Origin: Oceanispirochaeta sp963676905
Lineage (GTDB): Bacteria > Spirochaetota > Spirochaetia > DSM-2461
DNA: 64,000 nucleotides
Reading direction: 5' to 3'
Assembly: GCA_963676905.2 (NCBI GenBank)
Contig: CAXXVE010000001.1
Span: 2,046,001 to 2,110,000 of the forward strand
Shown: positions 32,712-41,399 of the stretch, one piece after another
Position numbering within the stretch: the stretch's first letter is position 1
Layout: every line of letters begins with the position of its first letter
The notes under the pieces: generated by a model
The model's database searches: none
The model's input: only the letters and a program-made list of their open reading frames with translations
What the model was told of the DNA's origin: nothing
Translations under genes and position numbers: made by a program

Positions 32712-35700
32712 CAGAACTCTCCTTCGCTGTCATCTGTTTTGGTCTCTGCGGGGGCTGTGGCGGGGACAGCGGCCCCGGCAGCCTTTGCTTTCTTCGCTTC
32801 CTTTCCCGATTCAAGGGCGTTCTCTATGGCCGGAATAACAAAGAGGGTCAGGAATGTGGCTGCCAGAACTCCACCGATACTAACAAGACCCATGGGCTGT
32901 CTCATTTCGGCACCGGAACTTCCGATTCCCATGGCCATGGGGAGCATACCCAGTATGGTGGCGATATTGGCCATAAGTATGGGCTGCATCTTGGTGGGGC
33001 AGGCTTTTAAGAGGGCGCTTCTGACATCCATTCCATCGGCTCTGAGCTGGTTGGTATACTCCAGAATCAGGATGGCGTTGTTTACAACCATACCTACAAG
33101 CATGATGATGGCCATCATGGAGGCCATGTTCATGGTGAAACCTCCGATAAGGAAGAGGGCAATCACTCCGATGAGTGAAAGAGGTACTGTCATAAGGATC
33201 AGTACGGGCTGTGCCAGTTTTTCAAGCATAGCCGCAAGAAGCATATAGGTCAGAACAATGGCAATGATAAAGGCAAAAGCCATGTTCATAATCGTTTCCT
33301 GCATCATGTCGGCATCACCGCTCCACTTGAGAGTCACAGAGGCGGGAAGGGTTTCATCCGCCGTTGTTTCGATGGAGGATGTCATAGTACTCAGGGCATA
33401 TCCAGGGAGAGTGTTGGCATTGATCTCAATAGTATTGTGCTTGTCTACCCGGAGCAGTTTGCTGACCCCTTCCTCGATCTCCACATCGGCAAAGAAGGAG
33501 ATAGGGTAGATCCCGAAGGGGGTGGCTACGGGAATACTGCCTATGTTTTCAAGGCTCGAAACTTCTGTGTCCGACAGGGTCACCCGGATGTCGTACTCCC
33601 TCTCATCATCTTTGAGCTGTGTCAGAACAAGGCCTTCGATGGCCCCTCTCATGCTCATGGCCAGATCCTGCATGGTTACACCCATCTCCGACATTTTCTG
33701 CCGTTTGGGATAGAGCTTTATTTCAGGTTTTCCCGATTTCATACTCATTGTAATACCAGTCAGCCCGGGGATCTCTCCCATGGCATCCTCCATGTCAGCC
33801 GCTGCACTTACAAGTTCATCCATGTCTGATGCCTGGAGATAGAAGCTTATTGGAGCCCCCGAGTCGGAACTGAAGAGACTCGTTGATGCCACAACCCTGA
33901 TCTTGGCGCCTGCTATATCGCTGACAGATGCGCTGATGCGGCTTGCCAGAATACTGTTGGACTCTCTCAGGTCCTTATGGATCAGTGTTACATCAAGCTT
34001 GGCCAGGTTGGTTCCTGTATCCAGGCTTGAAAGGCTGCCCAGGCTTGTCACGATCTGTTCCACTTCGCTATAGGAGGCGATCCGGTTCTCCACCTGTTTT
34101 ACAAGCTGGGCCGTCTGTTCCAGTCCGGCATCCTCGGGCAGTTCAATTTCAACATATATGATTCCCGAGTCCGCAGCAGGCTGAAACTCGAAGGGAATGG
34201 TTGTAAATGCAAGAAGCGACAGTATGAAGAGGGCAATGGTTCCCAGAATCAAAAGGCCGCTTCTGAGTCTGTTATGAAGGATTTTTTCAAGGATATAAGC
34301 ATAGCCTGTCTCAATTCTTCTGAAGAAGCTCTCAATGGCCTTTGAGGCTTTTGATTTCTCCTTGGGCTGTTCCGGGAGAAGTACCGATGCAAGCATGGGG
34401 GTCAGAGTCAGGGATATTATCAGTGAGAATGCAGTGGCGATTACCACGGTCCAGGCAAAGTCTCCGAGCATGATACCCACAAGGCCGCCCATTGTTCCCA
34501 GGGGAAGGAATACACAGATATTGGTCATTGTTGAGGCGAAAACGGCTACGATGACCTCTCCGGTTCCCGATGCGGCGGCATCCTTCCTGCTGTGTCCCAT
34601 CCCCTTGTGGCGGAAGATATTCTCAAGAACCACAACCGAGTTCATTACAAGAACCCCGACCGAGGTAGACAGTCCCATAAGGGACATAAGGTTCAGTCCG
34701 ATGCCAAGCTGATTCATGATAATAAAGGTGGGTATGATGGACAGAGGCATGGAGAGAGCTACAATCAGGGTAGACCGGAAATCATGGAGGAAAAACAGCA
34801 GAATTGCCGCAGTGAAGATTACCCCGAGGATAATGTTGTTCAGTGTATCGTTTACTGTATCCTGAATGAAAATAGAGTCATCCGATGTTATTGTAAGATG
34901 GACGCTCTCGGGCAGCTGCTTTTCGAGTTCAGGAAGGATGGCCTTCACCTGGTTGGCCACGTTTACAGGGTTTCCATCGGGAGATTTTACAATGCTCAAC
35001 AGAACTGTGTTGTCCTGTCTTATCTCTTCCGAAGTGTTGAAAAATGTTACCCTCTCTCTGACGTCCTCGGATGAGGGATTGATATCGGCAAGCTGGTCCA
35101 GACGTCTCATTCCCGAGGCTGTGGGGATCATCATGGACTGCATCTCTTCTACACTTTCGATGTTGCCCTTGAGGCTGACAGAGTAATCCTGTTCACCCTC
35201 CTGGTAGTTTCCTCCGGGCATCTCCATATTTCCATAGGCAAGAATCCCGGCTACCTGAGAGAGATCAAGGCTGTTTTCATAGACAGTGGTTCTGTTGAAC
35301 TCGACACGGATCTCTTTGTTGAACCCACCGAGAATCTGAACATTACCAACACCCTCAATCTGGGAGAGCCTGTCCTTGACTGTATCCTGTGCCAGATAGT
35401 TCAGTTCCGTGGATTCAATATCCCCGCTTAAGAGGATACTCATGACCGGTGTGGCCACAAGATCCACCTTGCTGATAACGGGAGCATCTGCTCCATCGGG
35501 GAGATTGTTGACAATGGTGTCGACCTTCTCCTTGGTATCCTGCAGGGCGATGTTTACATCCTTTTTCAGGTCAAACTCAAGAGTAATGACTGATACGGAG
35601 TTGAGGCTGTAGGAGGTGATTGACTTCAAGAGGCTGATAGAGCTTACTTCGTCTTCAATTTTCTTTGTAATAAGTGTTTCAATCTGTTCCGGCGCAGCGC

Positions 35701-35857
35701 CGGCATAGATAGTCTGAATGGTTATGTAGGGTATTTCCGCATCGGGCATCAGGTTCAGGGGCAGCTTCAGGTAGGCCAGTACACCGAAGAGCAGCAGTCC
35801 GATCATGACCATGGTGGTCATGACAGGACGTTTTATGGATAGGGATGCTATATTCAT
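32711..35857 (-). CDS. RND efflux transporter permease (AcrB family)
   Basis: A 1,048-residue inner-membrane pump with 12 membrane helices and two large periplasmic loops. Family motifs: SIKRPVMTTMVMIGLLLFGV, NLMPDAEIPYITIQTIYAGA, GGFNKEIRVEFN, and in the second half LVGMVVNNAILILEYTNQLR and PILMANIATILGMLPMAMGI. At the place of the AcrB proton-relay Asp407-Asp408 this protein has Met405-Asn406 (GVLVMNSVVVLENI), so coupling must differ or use other residues. A charged C-terminal tail of about 35 residues is present. Substrate unknown; drug or lipid-like export are both possible. Confidence 0.92.
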   Translation of the reverse strand: MNIASLSIKRPVMTTMVMIGLLLFGVLAYLKLPLNLMPDAEIPYITIQTIYAGAAPEQIETLITKKIEDEVSSISLLKSITSYSLNSVSVITLEFDLKKDVNIALQDTKEKVDTIVNNLPDGADAPVISKVDLVATPVMSILLSGDIESTELNYLAQDTVKDRLSQIEGVGNVQILGGFNKEIRVEFNRTTVYENSLDLSQVAGILAYGNMEMPGGNYQEGEQDYSVSLKGNIESVEEMQSMMIPTASGMRRLDQLADINPSSEDVRERVTFFNTSEEIRQDNTVLLSIVKSPDGNPVNVANQVKAILPELEKQLPESVHLTITSDDSIFIQDTVNDTLNNIILGVIFTAAILLFFLHDFRSTLIVALSMPLSIIPTFIIMNQLGIGLNLMSLMGLSTSVGVLVMNSVVVLENIFRHKGMGHSRKDAAASGTGEVIVAVFASTMTNICVFLPLGTMGGLVGIMLGDFAWTVVIATAFSLIISLTLTPMLASVLLPEQPKEKSKASKAIESFFRRIETGYAYILEKILHNRLRSGLLILGTIALFILSLLAFTTIPFEFQPAADSGIIYVEIELPEDAGLEQTAQLVKQVENRIASYSEVEQIVTSLGSLSSLDTGTNLAKLDVTLIHKDLRESNSILASRISASVSDIAGAKIRVVASTSLFSSDSGAPISFYLQASDMDELVSAAADMEDAMGEIPGLTGITMSMKSGKPEIKLYPKRQKMSEMGVTMQDLAMSMRGAIEGLVLTQLKDDEREYDIRVTLSDTEVSSLENIGSIPVATPFGIYPISFFADVEIEEGVSKLLRVDKHNTIEINANTLPGYALSTMTSSIETTADETLPASVTLKWSGDADMMQETIMNMAFAFIIAIVLTYMLLAAMLEKLAQPVLILMTVPLSLIGVIALFLIGGFTMNMASMMAIIMLVGMVVNNAILILEYTNQLRADGMDVRSALLKACPTKMQPILMANIATILGMLPMAMGIGSSGAEMRQPMGLVSIGGVLAATFLTLFVIPAIENALESGKEAKKAKAAGAAVPATAPAETKTDDSEGEF

Positions 35858-35930
35858 GAGTTTTCTCCTGTATTTTTTTATAAGAAGGATTGATCCCGGC
35901 GGCTTTTAAAAAACCGCCTTATTGCGGGAG

Positions 35931-36998
35931 CTATTCGTTAATCACCACAGAGGCGACTTCCTCGATCACAAGGACAGGGGAGTCCTCTCTTACAAGGCCT
36001 CCGCCGGTGCTTATCAGTTTGTCATCGGTGCCGAGTCCGTTTGTGACCTGGTAGTTCATACCCTGGCGTATCCCTGTTTCGATATCTCTTCTGACGGCTC
36101 TGCCGTTTTCATCCACATAGACATACCATCCCTGATTATCCTTCTGCATCTCTGTTCTGCTGACAACAATGGCATCGGGAACAAGTTCTGTCTCAATATG
36201 AATATCGCCGGTTACACCGCTGGGGATGGCATGGTTGATATTGTCAAAGTTCATATAGACGGCAAAGGCTTTTCTGGAGGAGTCCATGGAGAGGTCTACC
36301 TGGTTGACTGTTCCCTGGAGGGTTATTCCCTCCCATTCGGCAATGGCCCTCTGGCCCTCTTTTATATTGACAATTTCATGGTCTGCCACCCAGACAACAG
36401 ATCTGAGGCGGTCGTAATTGGATATTGTAAAGAGGGGTTCGCCGGGATTGACGTTGTCCGATTCCTTTACTGCCAGCCGGGTTATATAACCGGATATGGG
36501 AGCCTTAACCTCTACCATGTCCTGAACCATCTGCCAGTTGGCTTTCTGCACCTCATACTGGGTTCTGGCATCGTCATAGTTCTGCCTTGAAACACCGTTG
36601 CTGTTGTAGAGGCTCTCAATTCGTCTGAACGCCTTTTCTGCTGATTCAAAACCGGCCATGGACTGGTAGTAGTTGGCTGAGGGGTTGGTTCTGGGAAAGC
36701 GGACAACAGTCTGATCCTTCTCAACATAGTCTCCCACTGACACAAGGACTTCCTCCACAGTATCGGAAACAAGGGAGGAACCTGTGGACTCCTTGATTCC
36801 CTTGAGTGAAGAGGTGAAGCTTACGTAGCTTGAGAAGTTCTGCTCTTTCATGGTTCTGACTTTTACAGGGATGCCCTGTTCGGCATAAATCTGTTCTATA
36901 TCCTTAAGGGCCGTTGTGTCCTCTTTCTGACAGGAAGATGCCAGAAGCAGTATTGCAGCGGCAGTGAAATACTTTACAGCTCTCTTACTCTTTTTCAT
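35931..36998 (-). CDS. RND periplasmic adaptor (membrane fusion) lipoprotein
   Basis: A 355-residue adaptor that links the pump to the TolC channel. The start is the ATG at 36998 (AGGAG upstream). The signal peptide ends with the lipobox LLASSC, so it is lipid-anchored. The lipoyl/hairpin region is VEEVLVSVGDYVEKDQTVVR, then VEVKAPISGYITRLAVKESD and NVNPGEPLFTISN, with barrel and proximal domains after. It is the first gene of the operon and divergent from the two-component system at 37.3 kb, its likely controller. Confidence 0.9.
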   Translation of the reverse strand: MKKSKRAVKYFTAAAILLLASSCQKEDTTALKDIEQIYAEQGIPVKVRTMKEQNFSSYVSFTSSLKGIKESTGSSLVSDTVEEVLVSVGDYVEKDQTVVRFPRTNPSANYYQSMAGFESAEKAFRRIESLYNSNGVSRQNYDDARTQYEVQKANWQMVQDMVEVKAPISGYITRLAVKESDNVNPGEPLFTISNYDRLRSVVWVADHEIVNIKEGQRAIAEWEGITLQGTVNQVDLSMDSSRKAFAVYMNFDNINHAIPSGVTGDIHIETELVPDAIVVSRTEMQKDNQGWYVYVDENGRAVRRDIETGIRQGMNYQVTNGLGTDDKLISTGGGLVREDSPVLVIEEVASVVINE

Positions 36999-37132
36999 TT
37001 CTATTACTCCTGTTATTGTGTCCATGTCCCCTGTATCAGCGGGATGGATTATCATTTAAGTTTTTTTCAGGTACTTTCCGTTTCCTGTTCCATATAAAAA
37101 CTACTGCTTTTTAATAGTTGTTGACTATTAAC

Positions 37133-37174
37133 AACGGCTTAACAAATCCGAACGGCTTGTTCAATTTTGTTAAG
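37133..37174. promoter_or_regulatory. Operator-like repeats between the efflux operon and the two-component genes
   Basis: AACGGCTT is repeated directly at 37133 and 37151 (18 bases apart). A perfect inverted repeat CTTAACAAA/TTTGTTAAG spans 37138-37146 and 37166-37174. The 272-base divergent region 36999-37270 holds no gene. OmpR-type regulators bind such direct repeats, so this is a good candidate site for the response regulator encoded at 37271. Confidence 0.5.
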
Positions 37175-37270
37175 ATTTTCTTACTGGTAAAAAGGGAAGC
37201 TGTGAGATGATAATAGATAACTGTAAACGGGAGCCTCCCCGGATGCAGACCCAGGACGGAGAGTATTTAT

Positions 37271-37963
37271 ATGAATGCAAAAATACTGATTGTTGAAGAT
37301 GACAAGGATATCGCAGATATCATTATGCGTTATCTGAAGAAGGACGGAGTCAATCCTGTCTGGCTGGATTCGGGGGAGACTGCTCTGAATATGCTGGAGA
37401 ACGACAACTTTGATCTCCTTGTTCTGGATATCAATCTGCCCGGCATGGACGGCTTTGAGACCCTGGGAAAAATCCGTAAATTCAGTCAGATCCCCGTCAT
37501 TATCGTCTCCGCCCGGCAGGAAGATGTGGACATGATTCTCGGATTCGGAGCCGGGGCTGACGACTATGTAACAAAACCATTCAGCCCCTCTGTACTTGTC
37601 GCCAGGATCAGGGCCCATTTGAGACGCATGGAAAACAGTGGTGAGGCATCCAGCAGCGATATCTGTTTTGGAGACTTTGCTCTTGATACTGTGAAGCAGG
37701 TGCTTCTCAAGGCGGGAAAGACTGTCAACCTCTCCCCCCGGGAGATGGATCTTCTGATTTTTCTTGTTCAGCATGCCGGAGATGCCTTCAGTCAGGAACA
37801 GCTCTACAAGGAGGTCTGGGGCAACGATTTCGGCGACCTCAGTACTGTTTCGGTTCATATCCGGCGGCTCCGTAAGAAGCTTGGGGAGGAGTCTTCCGAC
37901 TTTAAATTTGTCAAGTCCCGCTACGGTTACGGTTACTTCTTCAACAAGGAGTCTTTAAAGTGA
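37271..37963 (+). CDS. OmpR/PhoB-family response regulator
   Basis: A 230-residue regulator. The receiver domain is ILIVEDDKDIADIIMRYL with the acidic pair, phospho-acceptor Asp53 in LLVLDINLPGMDGF, then VIIVSARQ and DDYVTKPFSP with the conserved Lys. The C-terminal winged helix has LSPREMDLLIFLVQHAG and VSVHIRRLRKKLGE, ending RYGYGYFF. It overlaps its kinase gene by 4 bases and is divergent from the efflux operon. Confidence 0.93.
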   Translation: MNAKILIVEDDKDIADIIMRYLKKDGVNPVWLDSGETALNMLENDNFDLLVLDINLPGMDGFETLGKIRKFSQIPVIIVSARQEDVDMILGFGAGADDYVTKPFSPSVLVARIRAHLRRMENSGEASSSDICFGDFALDTVKQVLLKAGKTVNLSPREMDLLIFLVQHAGDAFSQEQLYKEVWGNDFGDLSTVSVHIRRLRKKLGEESSDFKFVKSRYGYGYFFNKESLK

Positions 37964-39336
37964 AAGACAGAGCCTTCCCCCTGAGCTGGAGGATGATCAC
38001 CCTTGCCGTTATTCTGCCTGTCAATCTTGGCATTCTTGTTTTTGTTCTCTTTATTCAGGTCTGGTACTTTCAGTTTGATATGGACAAGGACGGACTTCAG
38101 GCAAAACGCTATCTCTGGGAACCGCTGAACCACATTGTGACTCAGGAACCCGGGGACAGTTCTCTTGTTCCCTCATGGATCACTCTTGTGCTGATGGAAG
38201 ACGGAACAATCTACTATCCCGAGGAAACTCTGGTGAGAGCCATGCTGAAGGACTGGTCTTCCAGCAATGAGGAAGAGAGGGTGGATAGTTTTCTCTCCCT
38301 TGCAAGTGCGGCTCTGGCTGTTGAATCGGATATGAGCCTTGCCAGGTTCAGGTACAGGGGGCAGTGGGGAGTCTGCTACTATGTTGAAGAGCGTTTTCCC
38401 GGTCATGTCAAAGTACTGGGCAGCCGCCGCTATCTTATAAATCTGTTTATTGTTACAACCCTCCTGTTTCAGCTGGGGGGGATCATCATGTATAACCTCA
38501 GAAGGAATATGAGTGACCTTATCAGGGCCACCGAGCGTCTGAGGAACAAGGACTTTACAACGCCCCTTCATGTAAAGGGCAACAATGAGCTCTCCCGGGT
38601 CTTTGATGCATTCGAGGAACTGCGGAAGGAGCTCAACAGGACCTCCAGCCAGGCCACCCTGATGCTTCTGTCCATTACCCATGATCTGAAAACACCCCTG
38701 ACATCCATCAGGGGGTATCTGGAGGCGTTTCAGGACGGTGTTATTGATGAGAGCGATGATATCAGTGAGATTGTAGGGACCATGCTCAACAAGACAAGTC
38801 TGCTTGACAACCGGATATCGGAGCTGCTGGATTACGGGAGGATCTTCTCTGAAGATGAGGAAGTGAGAAAGAAGAGCTTCAACAGCAGCATCTGGAGCAG
38901 TGAGCTGGACAGCTACTGCTTTGAAGAGGCCCGTCTCTATAAGAGAAAATATGAGAGCCGTATTGAACTTCCCGATGATATTGAACAGCAGGGAGATGAA
39001 ACAAGGCTTACAAGAGCGGTGACCAATCTCTTTGACAATGCCCTGCGCTATACATCGGAGGGGGACCTTCTCCGCTTCAGCTGCTCTCTTTCAGAAGGCC
39101 GGAAGTCTCTGCTTATCGCCGTCGATGACAGCGGTCCGGGAGTCTCCGAAGAGGACCGGGAGTCGGTTTTTGACCTCTTTTTCAGAAAGGACAGGACCAG
39201 AAACTCCCGGGGCATGGGAATAGGTCTGGCTTCGGTGAAATTTATAGTTGAGTTTCACGGCGGGTCTGTCAGATGCATGGATTCAGAGCTGGGGGGCGCC
39301 CGGTTTGAGATTCTTCTTCCACTTCATCCAAGCTGA
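37960..39336 (+). CDS. Sensor histidine kinase
   Basis: A 458-residue partner of the upstream regulator. One membrane helix near residue 10-35 (MITLAVILPVNLGILVFVLF), a ~110-residue periplasmic region, a second helix (LINLFIVTTLLFQLGGIIMY), then HAMP. The phospho-acceptor is His241 in LLSITHDLKTPLTSIRGYLE. The ATPase domain has the N box NLFDNALRYT, G1 DDSGPGVSEEDRES, the F box and G2 RGMGIGLASVKFI. The signal is not evident; control of the divergent efflux pump is inferred from position. Confidence 0.93.
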   Translation: MKDRAFPLSWRMITLAVILPVNLGILVFVLFIQVWYFQFDMDKDGLQAKRYLWEPLNHIVTQEPGDSSLVPSWITLVLMEDGTIYYPEETLVRAMLKDWSSSNEEERVDSFLSLASAALAVESDMSLARFRYRGQWGVCYYVEERFPGHVKVLGSRRYLINLFIVTTLLFQLGGIIMYNLRRNMSDLIRATERLRNKDFTTPLHVKGNNELSRVFDAFEELRKELNRTSSQATLMLLSITHDLKTPLTSIRGYLEAFQDGVIDESDDISEIVGTMLNKTSLLDNRISELLDYGRIFSEDEEVRKKSFNSSIWSSELDSYCFEEARLYKRKYESRIELPDDIEQQGDETRLTRAVTNLFDNALRYTSEGDLLRFSCSLSEGRKSLLIAVDDSGPGVSEEDRESVFDLFFRKDRTRNSRGMGIGLASVKFIVEFHGGSVRCMDSELGGARFEILLPLHPS

Positions 39337-39405
39337 GGGATTCAGCTGTTTCTGGTGATTCAGGCTGCCTCCCTTGTTAATAGCGTAATGATCTTTTAAG
39401 ATGCA

Positions 39406-40659
39406 ATGATGATGAAAGATGCCGCAAAAAGTGATGAGCTCAGATACAATGTAAATTCCGAAGTCGGAAATCTGGAGGCCGTACTCCTGCACCGCCCGGG
39501 CAAGGAGCTGGAACGGCTTACTCCCCTCTATCTGGAGGAGCTGCTTTTTGAGGATATTCCCTGGCTTGTAAAGATGCAGGAGGAACATGACAAGTTCGCT
39601 TCGGTTCTGAGGGAACGGGGCTGCCGTGTTCTCTACTATGACCGCCTTCTGGCGGAGGTTCTTGAAAATGAACAGGCCCGGTCGGAGCTGATCACAGAGA
39701 CCGCTTCCCTGAGCGGCATTACAAGGCTGAAGGAGCAGGAGGCCGTTCTGGAATACCTCCGGTCCCGAAACGCCGCCGAGTTGGCGGAGATCTTTATTGC
39801 CGGACTGCCCAAGAGTGATATTCACAACAAGAGGGAGAACCGGAGTCTCTCCTACTATATAACCGAAGACTATCCCTTCTATATCAATCCGCTTCCCAAC
39901 CTCTATTTCACAAGAGACCCGGGAGCGGTTATAGGCAGAGGAATCTCAATCAACTCCATGAAAACGCCGGCCCGCCGCCGGGAGACTGCCATCCTCTCCT
40001 ATATCAACCGTTTCCATCCCCTTCTTAAGGGCAGCGAAGCACCTCTGTGGTACAGCCCCGAATATGCATCAGCTCTTGAGGGAGGCGATGTCCTTGCCCT
40101 CAGCAGTTCTGTTGTCGCGGTGGGCTGCAGTGCCCGTACCTCTCCCGAAGGTATTGAAAAGCTGGCTGAAAACCTCTTCCAGAGCGATTCAGGCATCAGG
40201 CAGGTTCTGGTGATTCAGATTCCCTTCAACCGTGCCTATATGCATCTTGATACCGTATTCACAATGCTTGATGTCAATAAATTCATCCTCTATCCCGGTA
40301 TTGCCGACGGGCTGAAAATTTTCAGTATAAGGCCGGGAGTGGGGGATTCCCTCAATATTGAGCCTGAAAAGGATCTGAAGCAGGCCCTTGCCGGAGCTCT
40401 TGACCGGAGTAATATAACAATCCTCCACAGCGGCGGCAGCGACAGAATCACCGCCGCCCGGGAGCAGTGGAACGACAGTACAAATACCCTGGCAGTCGCC
40501 CCGGGAGTTGTTGTCACCTACCGGAGAAACCAGGCATCCAACAGCACTCTCAGAGAGAACGGAGTGGAAGTCCTTGAGATTGACGGTTCCGAACTTGTGA
40601 GGGGCAGGGGAGGCCCCCGCTGCATGAGCATGCCTCTCAGGCGCTCGGCACTGGATTAG
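39406..40659 (+). CDS. arcA: Arginine deiminase
   Basis: A 417-residue enzyme that hydrolyses arginine to citrulline and ammonia. Motifs: VNSEVGNLEAVLLHRPGKEL, YFTRDPGAVIGRGISINSM, LEGGDVLALS, AYMHLDTVFTMLD with the active-site His, and RGRGGPRCMSMPL with the nucleophile Cys406. It stands alone: no ornithine carbamoyltransferase or carbamate kinase is adjacent, so either these lie elsewhere or the enzyme serves nitrogen supply or acid resistance. Three ATG codons are clustered (39406, 39409, 39412) without a strong RBS. Confidence 0.93.
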   Translation: MMMKDAAKSDELRYNVNSEVGNLEAVLLHRPGKELERLTPLYLEELLFEDIPWLVKMQEEHDKFASVLRERGCRVLYYDRLLAEVLENEQARSELITETASLSGITRLKEQEAVLEYLRSRNAAELAEIFIAGLPKSDIHNKRENRSLSYYITEDYPFYINPLPNLYFTRDPGAVIGRGISINSMKTPARRRETAILSYINRFHPLLKGSEAPLWYSPEYASALEGGDVLALSSSVVAVGCSARTSPEGIEKLAENLFQSDSGIRQVLVIQIPFNRAYMHLDTVFTMLDVNKFILYPGIADGLKIFSIRPGVGDSLNIEPEKDLKQALAGALDRSNITILHSGGSDRITAAREQWNDSTNTLAVAPGVVVTYRRNQASNSTLRENGVEVLEIDGSELVRGRGGPRCMSMPLRRSALD

Positions 40660-40745
40660 TCCTCTTTTACTCCGGGTTCCGGGATCTGTTGGGACCGGCA
40701 GGTGATGATTGCTCCTTCCCCGGCCCCGGTGCTATACTTGCGTTC

Positions 40746-41381
40746 ATGATTTACAAAAAGGAACGTGAAGCGGTGGCCGCCACAATGCGCCGCCTTTACA
40801 GGCAGGGGCTTACAACCTGTTCTGGTGGAAATATAAGCCTGAGAGCGGGTGATGATCATATCCTGATCACTCCATCGGCTCTGGACAAGGGCATTATCAA
40901 CTTCAGGCAGATCGCCCAGATGACCCTGGAGGGGGAGAACCTCTCGGTCGGCCTGAAACCAAGCATTGAAACGGACATGCATCTTAAAATACTCAGAGCC
41001 AGGCCCGATGTAAATGCAGTCGTTCACGCCCACCCTGTCTCCGCCAGTTTTCTGACAGCCCTTGAAAGCGGACCTGTCCGGACAGATCTTATGGCCGAGG
41101 CCCGTTATCTTCTAGGTGATCCCGTCTTTGTTCCCTATGCACTGATGGGGACCACTGCCCTTGGTGATCTTGCGGCATCGGTCCTGAAGGCCGATACAGC
41201 CGCCCTGCTTCTTGAAAACCACGGAGTTCTCTGTGTGGGGCAGACCCTGCTGCAGGCCTTCGACCGCCTTGAGGTGCTTGAAGCGGCGGCAAGGATGAGT
41301 CTCCATGCCGCCCGGTCGGCTGGGCTTTCCAACCTGACCGCGGAACGTCTGGCCGAGATCGACGGAATGCACTCAGCCTGA
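40746..41381 (+). CDS. Class II aldolase/adducin family protein (fuculose-phosphate aldolase-like)
   Basis: A 211-residue enzyme. The sequence opens RLYRQGLTTCSGGNISLRAG with the TxxGNxS phosphate motif; SIETDMHLKILRARPDVNAV, then VHAHPVSASFL with two Zn ligands, and LLENHGVLCVG with the third. Substrates in this family are sugar phosphates (L-fuculose-1-P, L-ribulose-5-P, methylthioribulose-1-P); the exact one cannot be called. The ATG at 40746 is chosen because homologues begin near KKEREAV; there is no strong RBS. Its stop codon lies in a hairpin shared with the convergent GH65 gene. Confidence 0.88.
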   Translation: MIYKKEREAVAATMRRLYRQGLTTCSGGNISLRAGDDHILITPSALDKGIINFRQIAQMTLEGENLSVGLKPSIETDMHLKILRARPDVNAVVHAHPVSASFLTALESGPVRTDLMAEARYLLGDPVFVPYALMGTTALGDLAASVLKADTAALLLENHGVLCVGQTLLQAFDRLEVLEAAARMSLHAARSAGLSNLTAERLAEIDGMHSA

Positions 41382-41399
41382 AGGCTTCTGAGCCTTCAG
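41378..41399. terminator. Hairpin shared by two convergent stop codons
   Basis: CTGAAGGC-TTCTGA-GCCTTCAG: an 8-bp perfect stem with a 6-base loop. The left arm contains the aldolase TGA and the right arm the GH65 TGA. There is no U-tract, so termination would be weak. Confidence 0.5.

Noticed and set aside
37181..37858. 225-codon frame antisense to the response regulator
   Set aside because: Entirely opposite the receiver and DNA-binding domains; a shadow frame.
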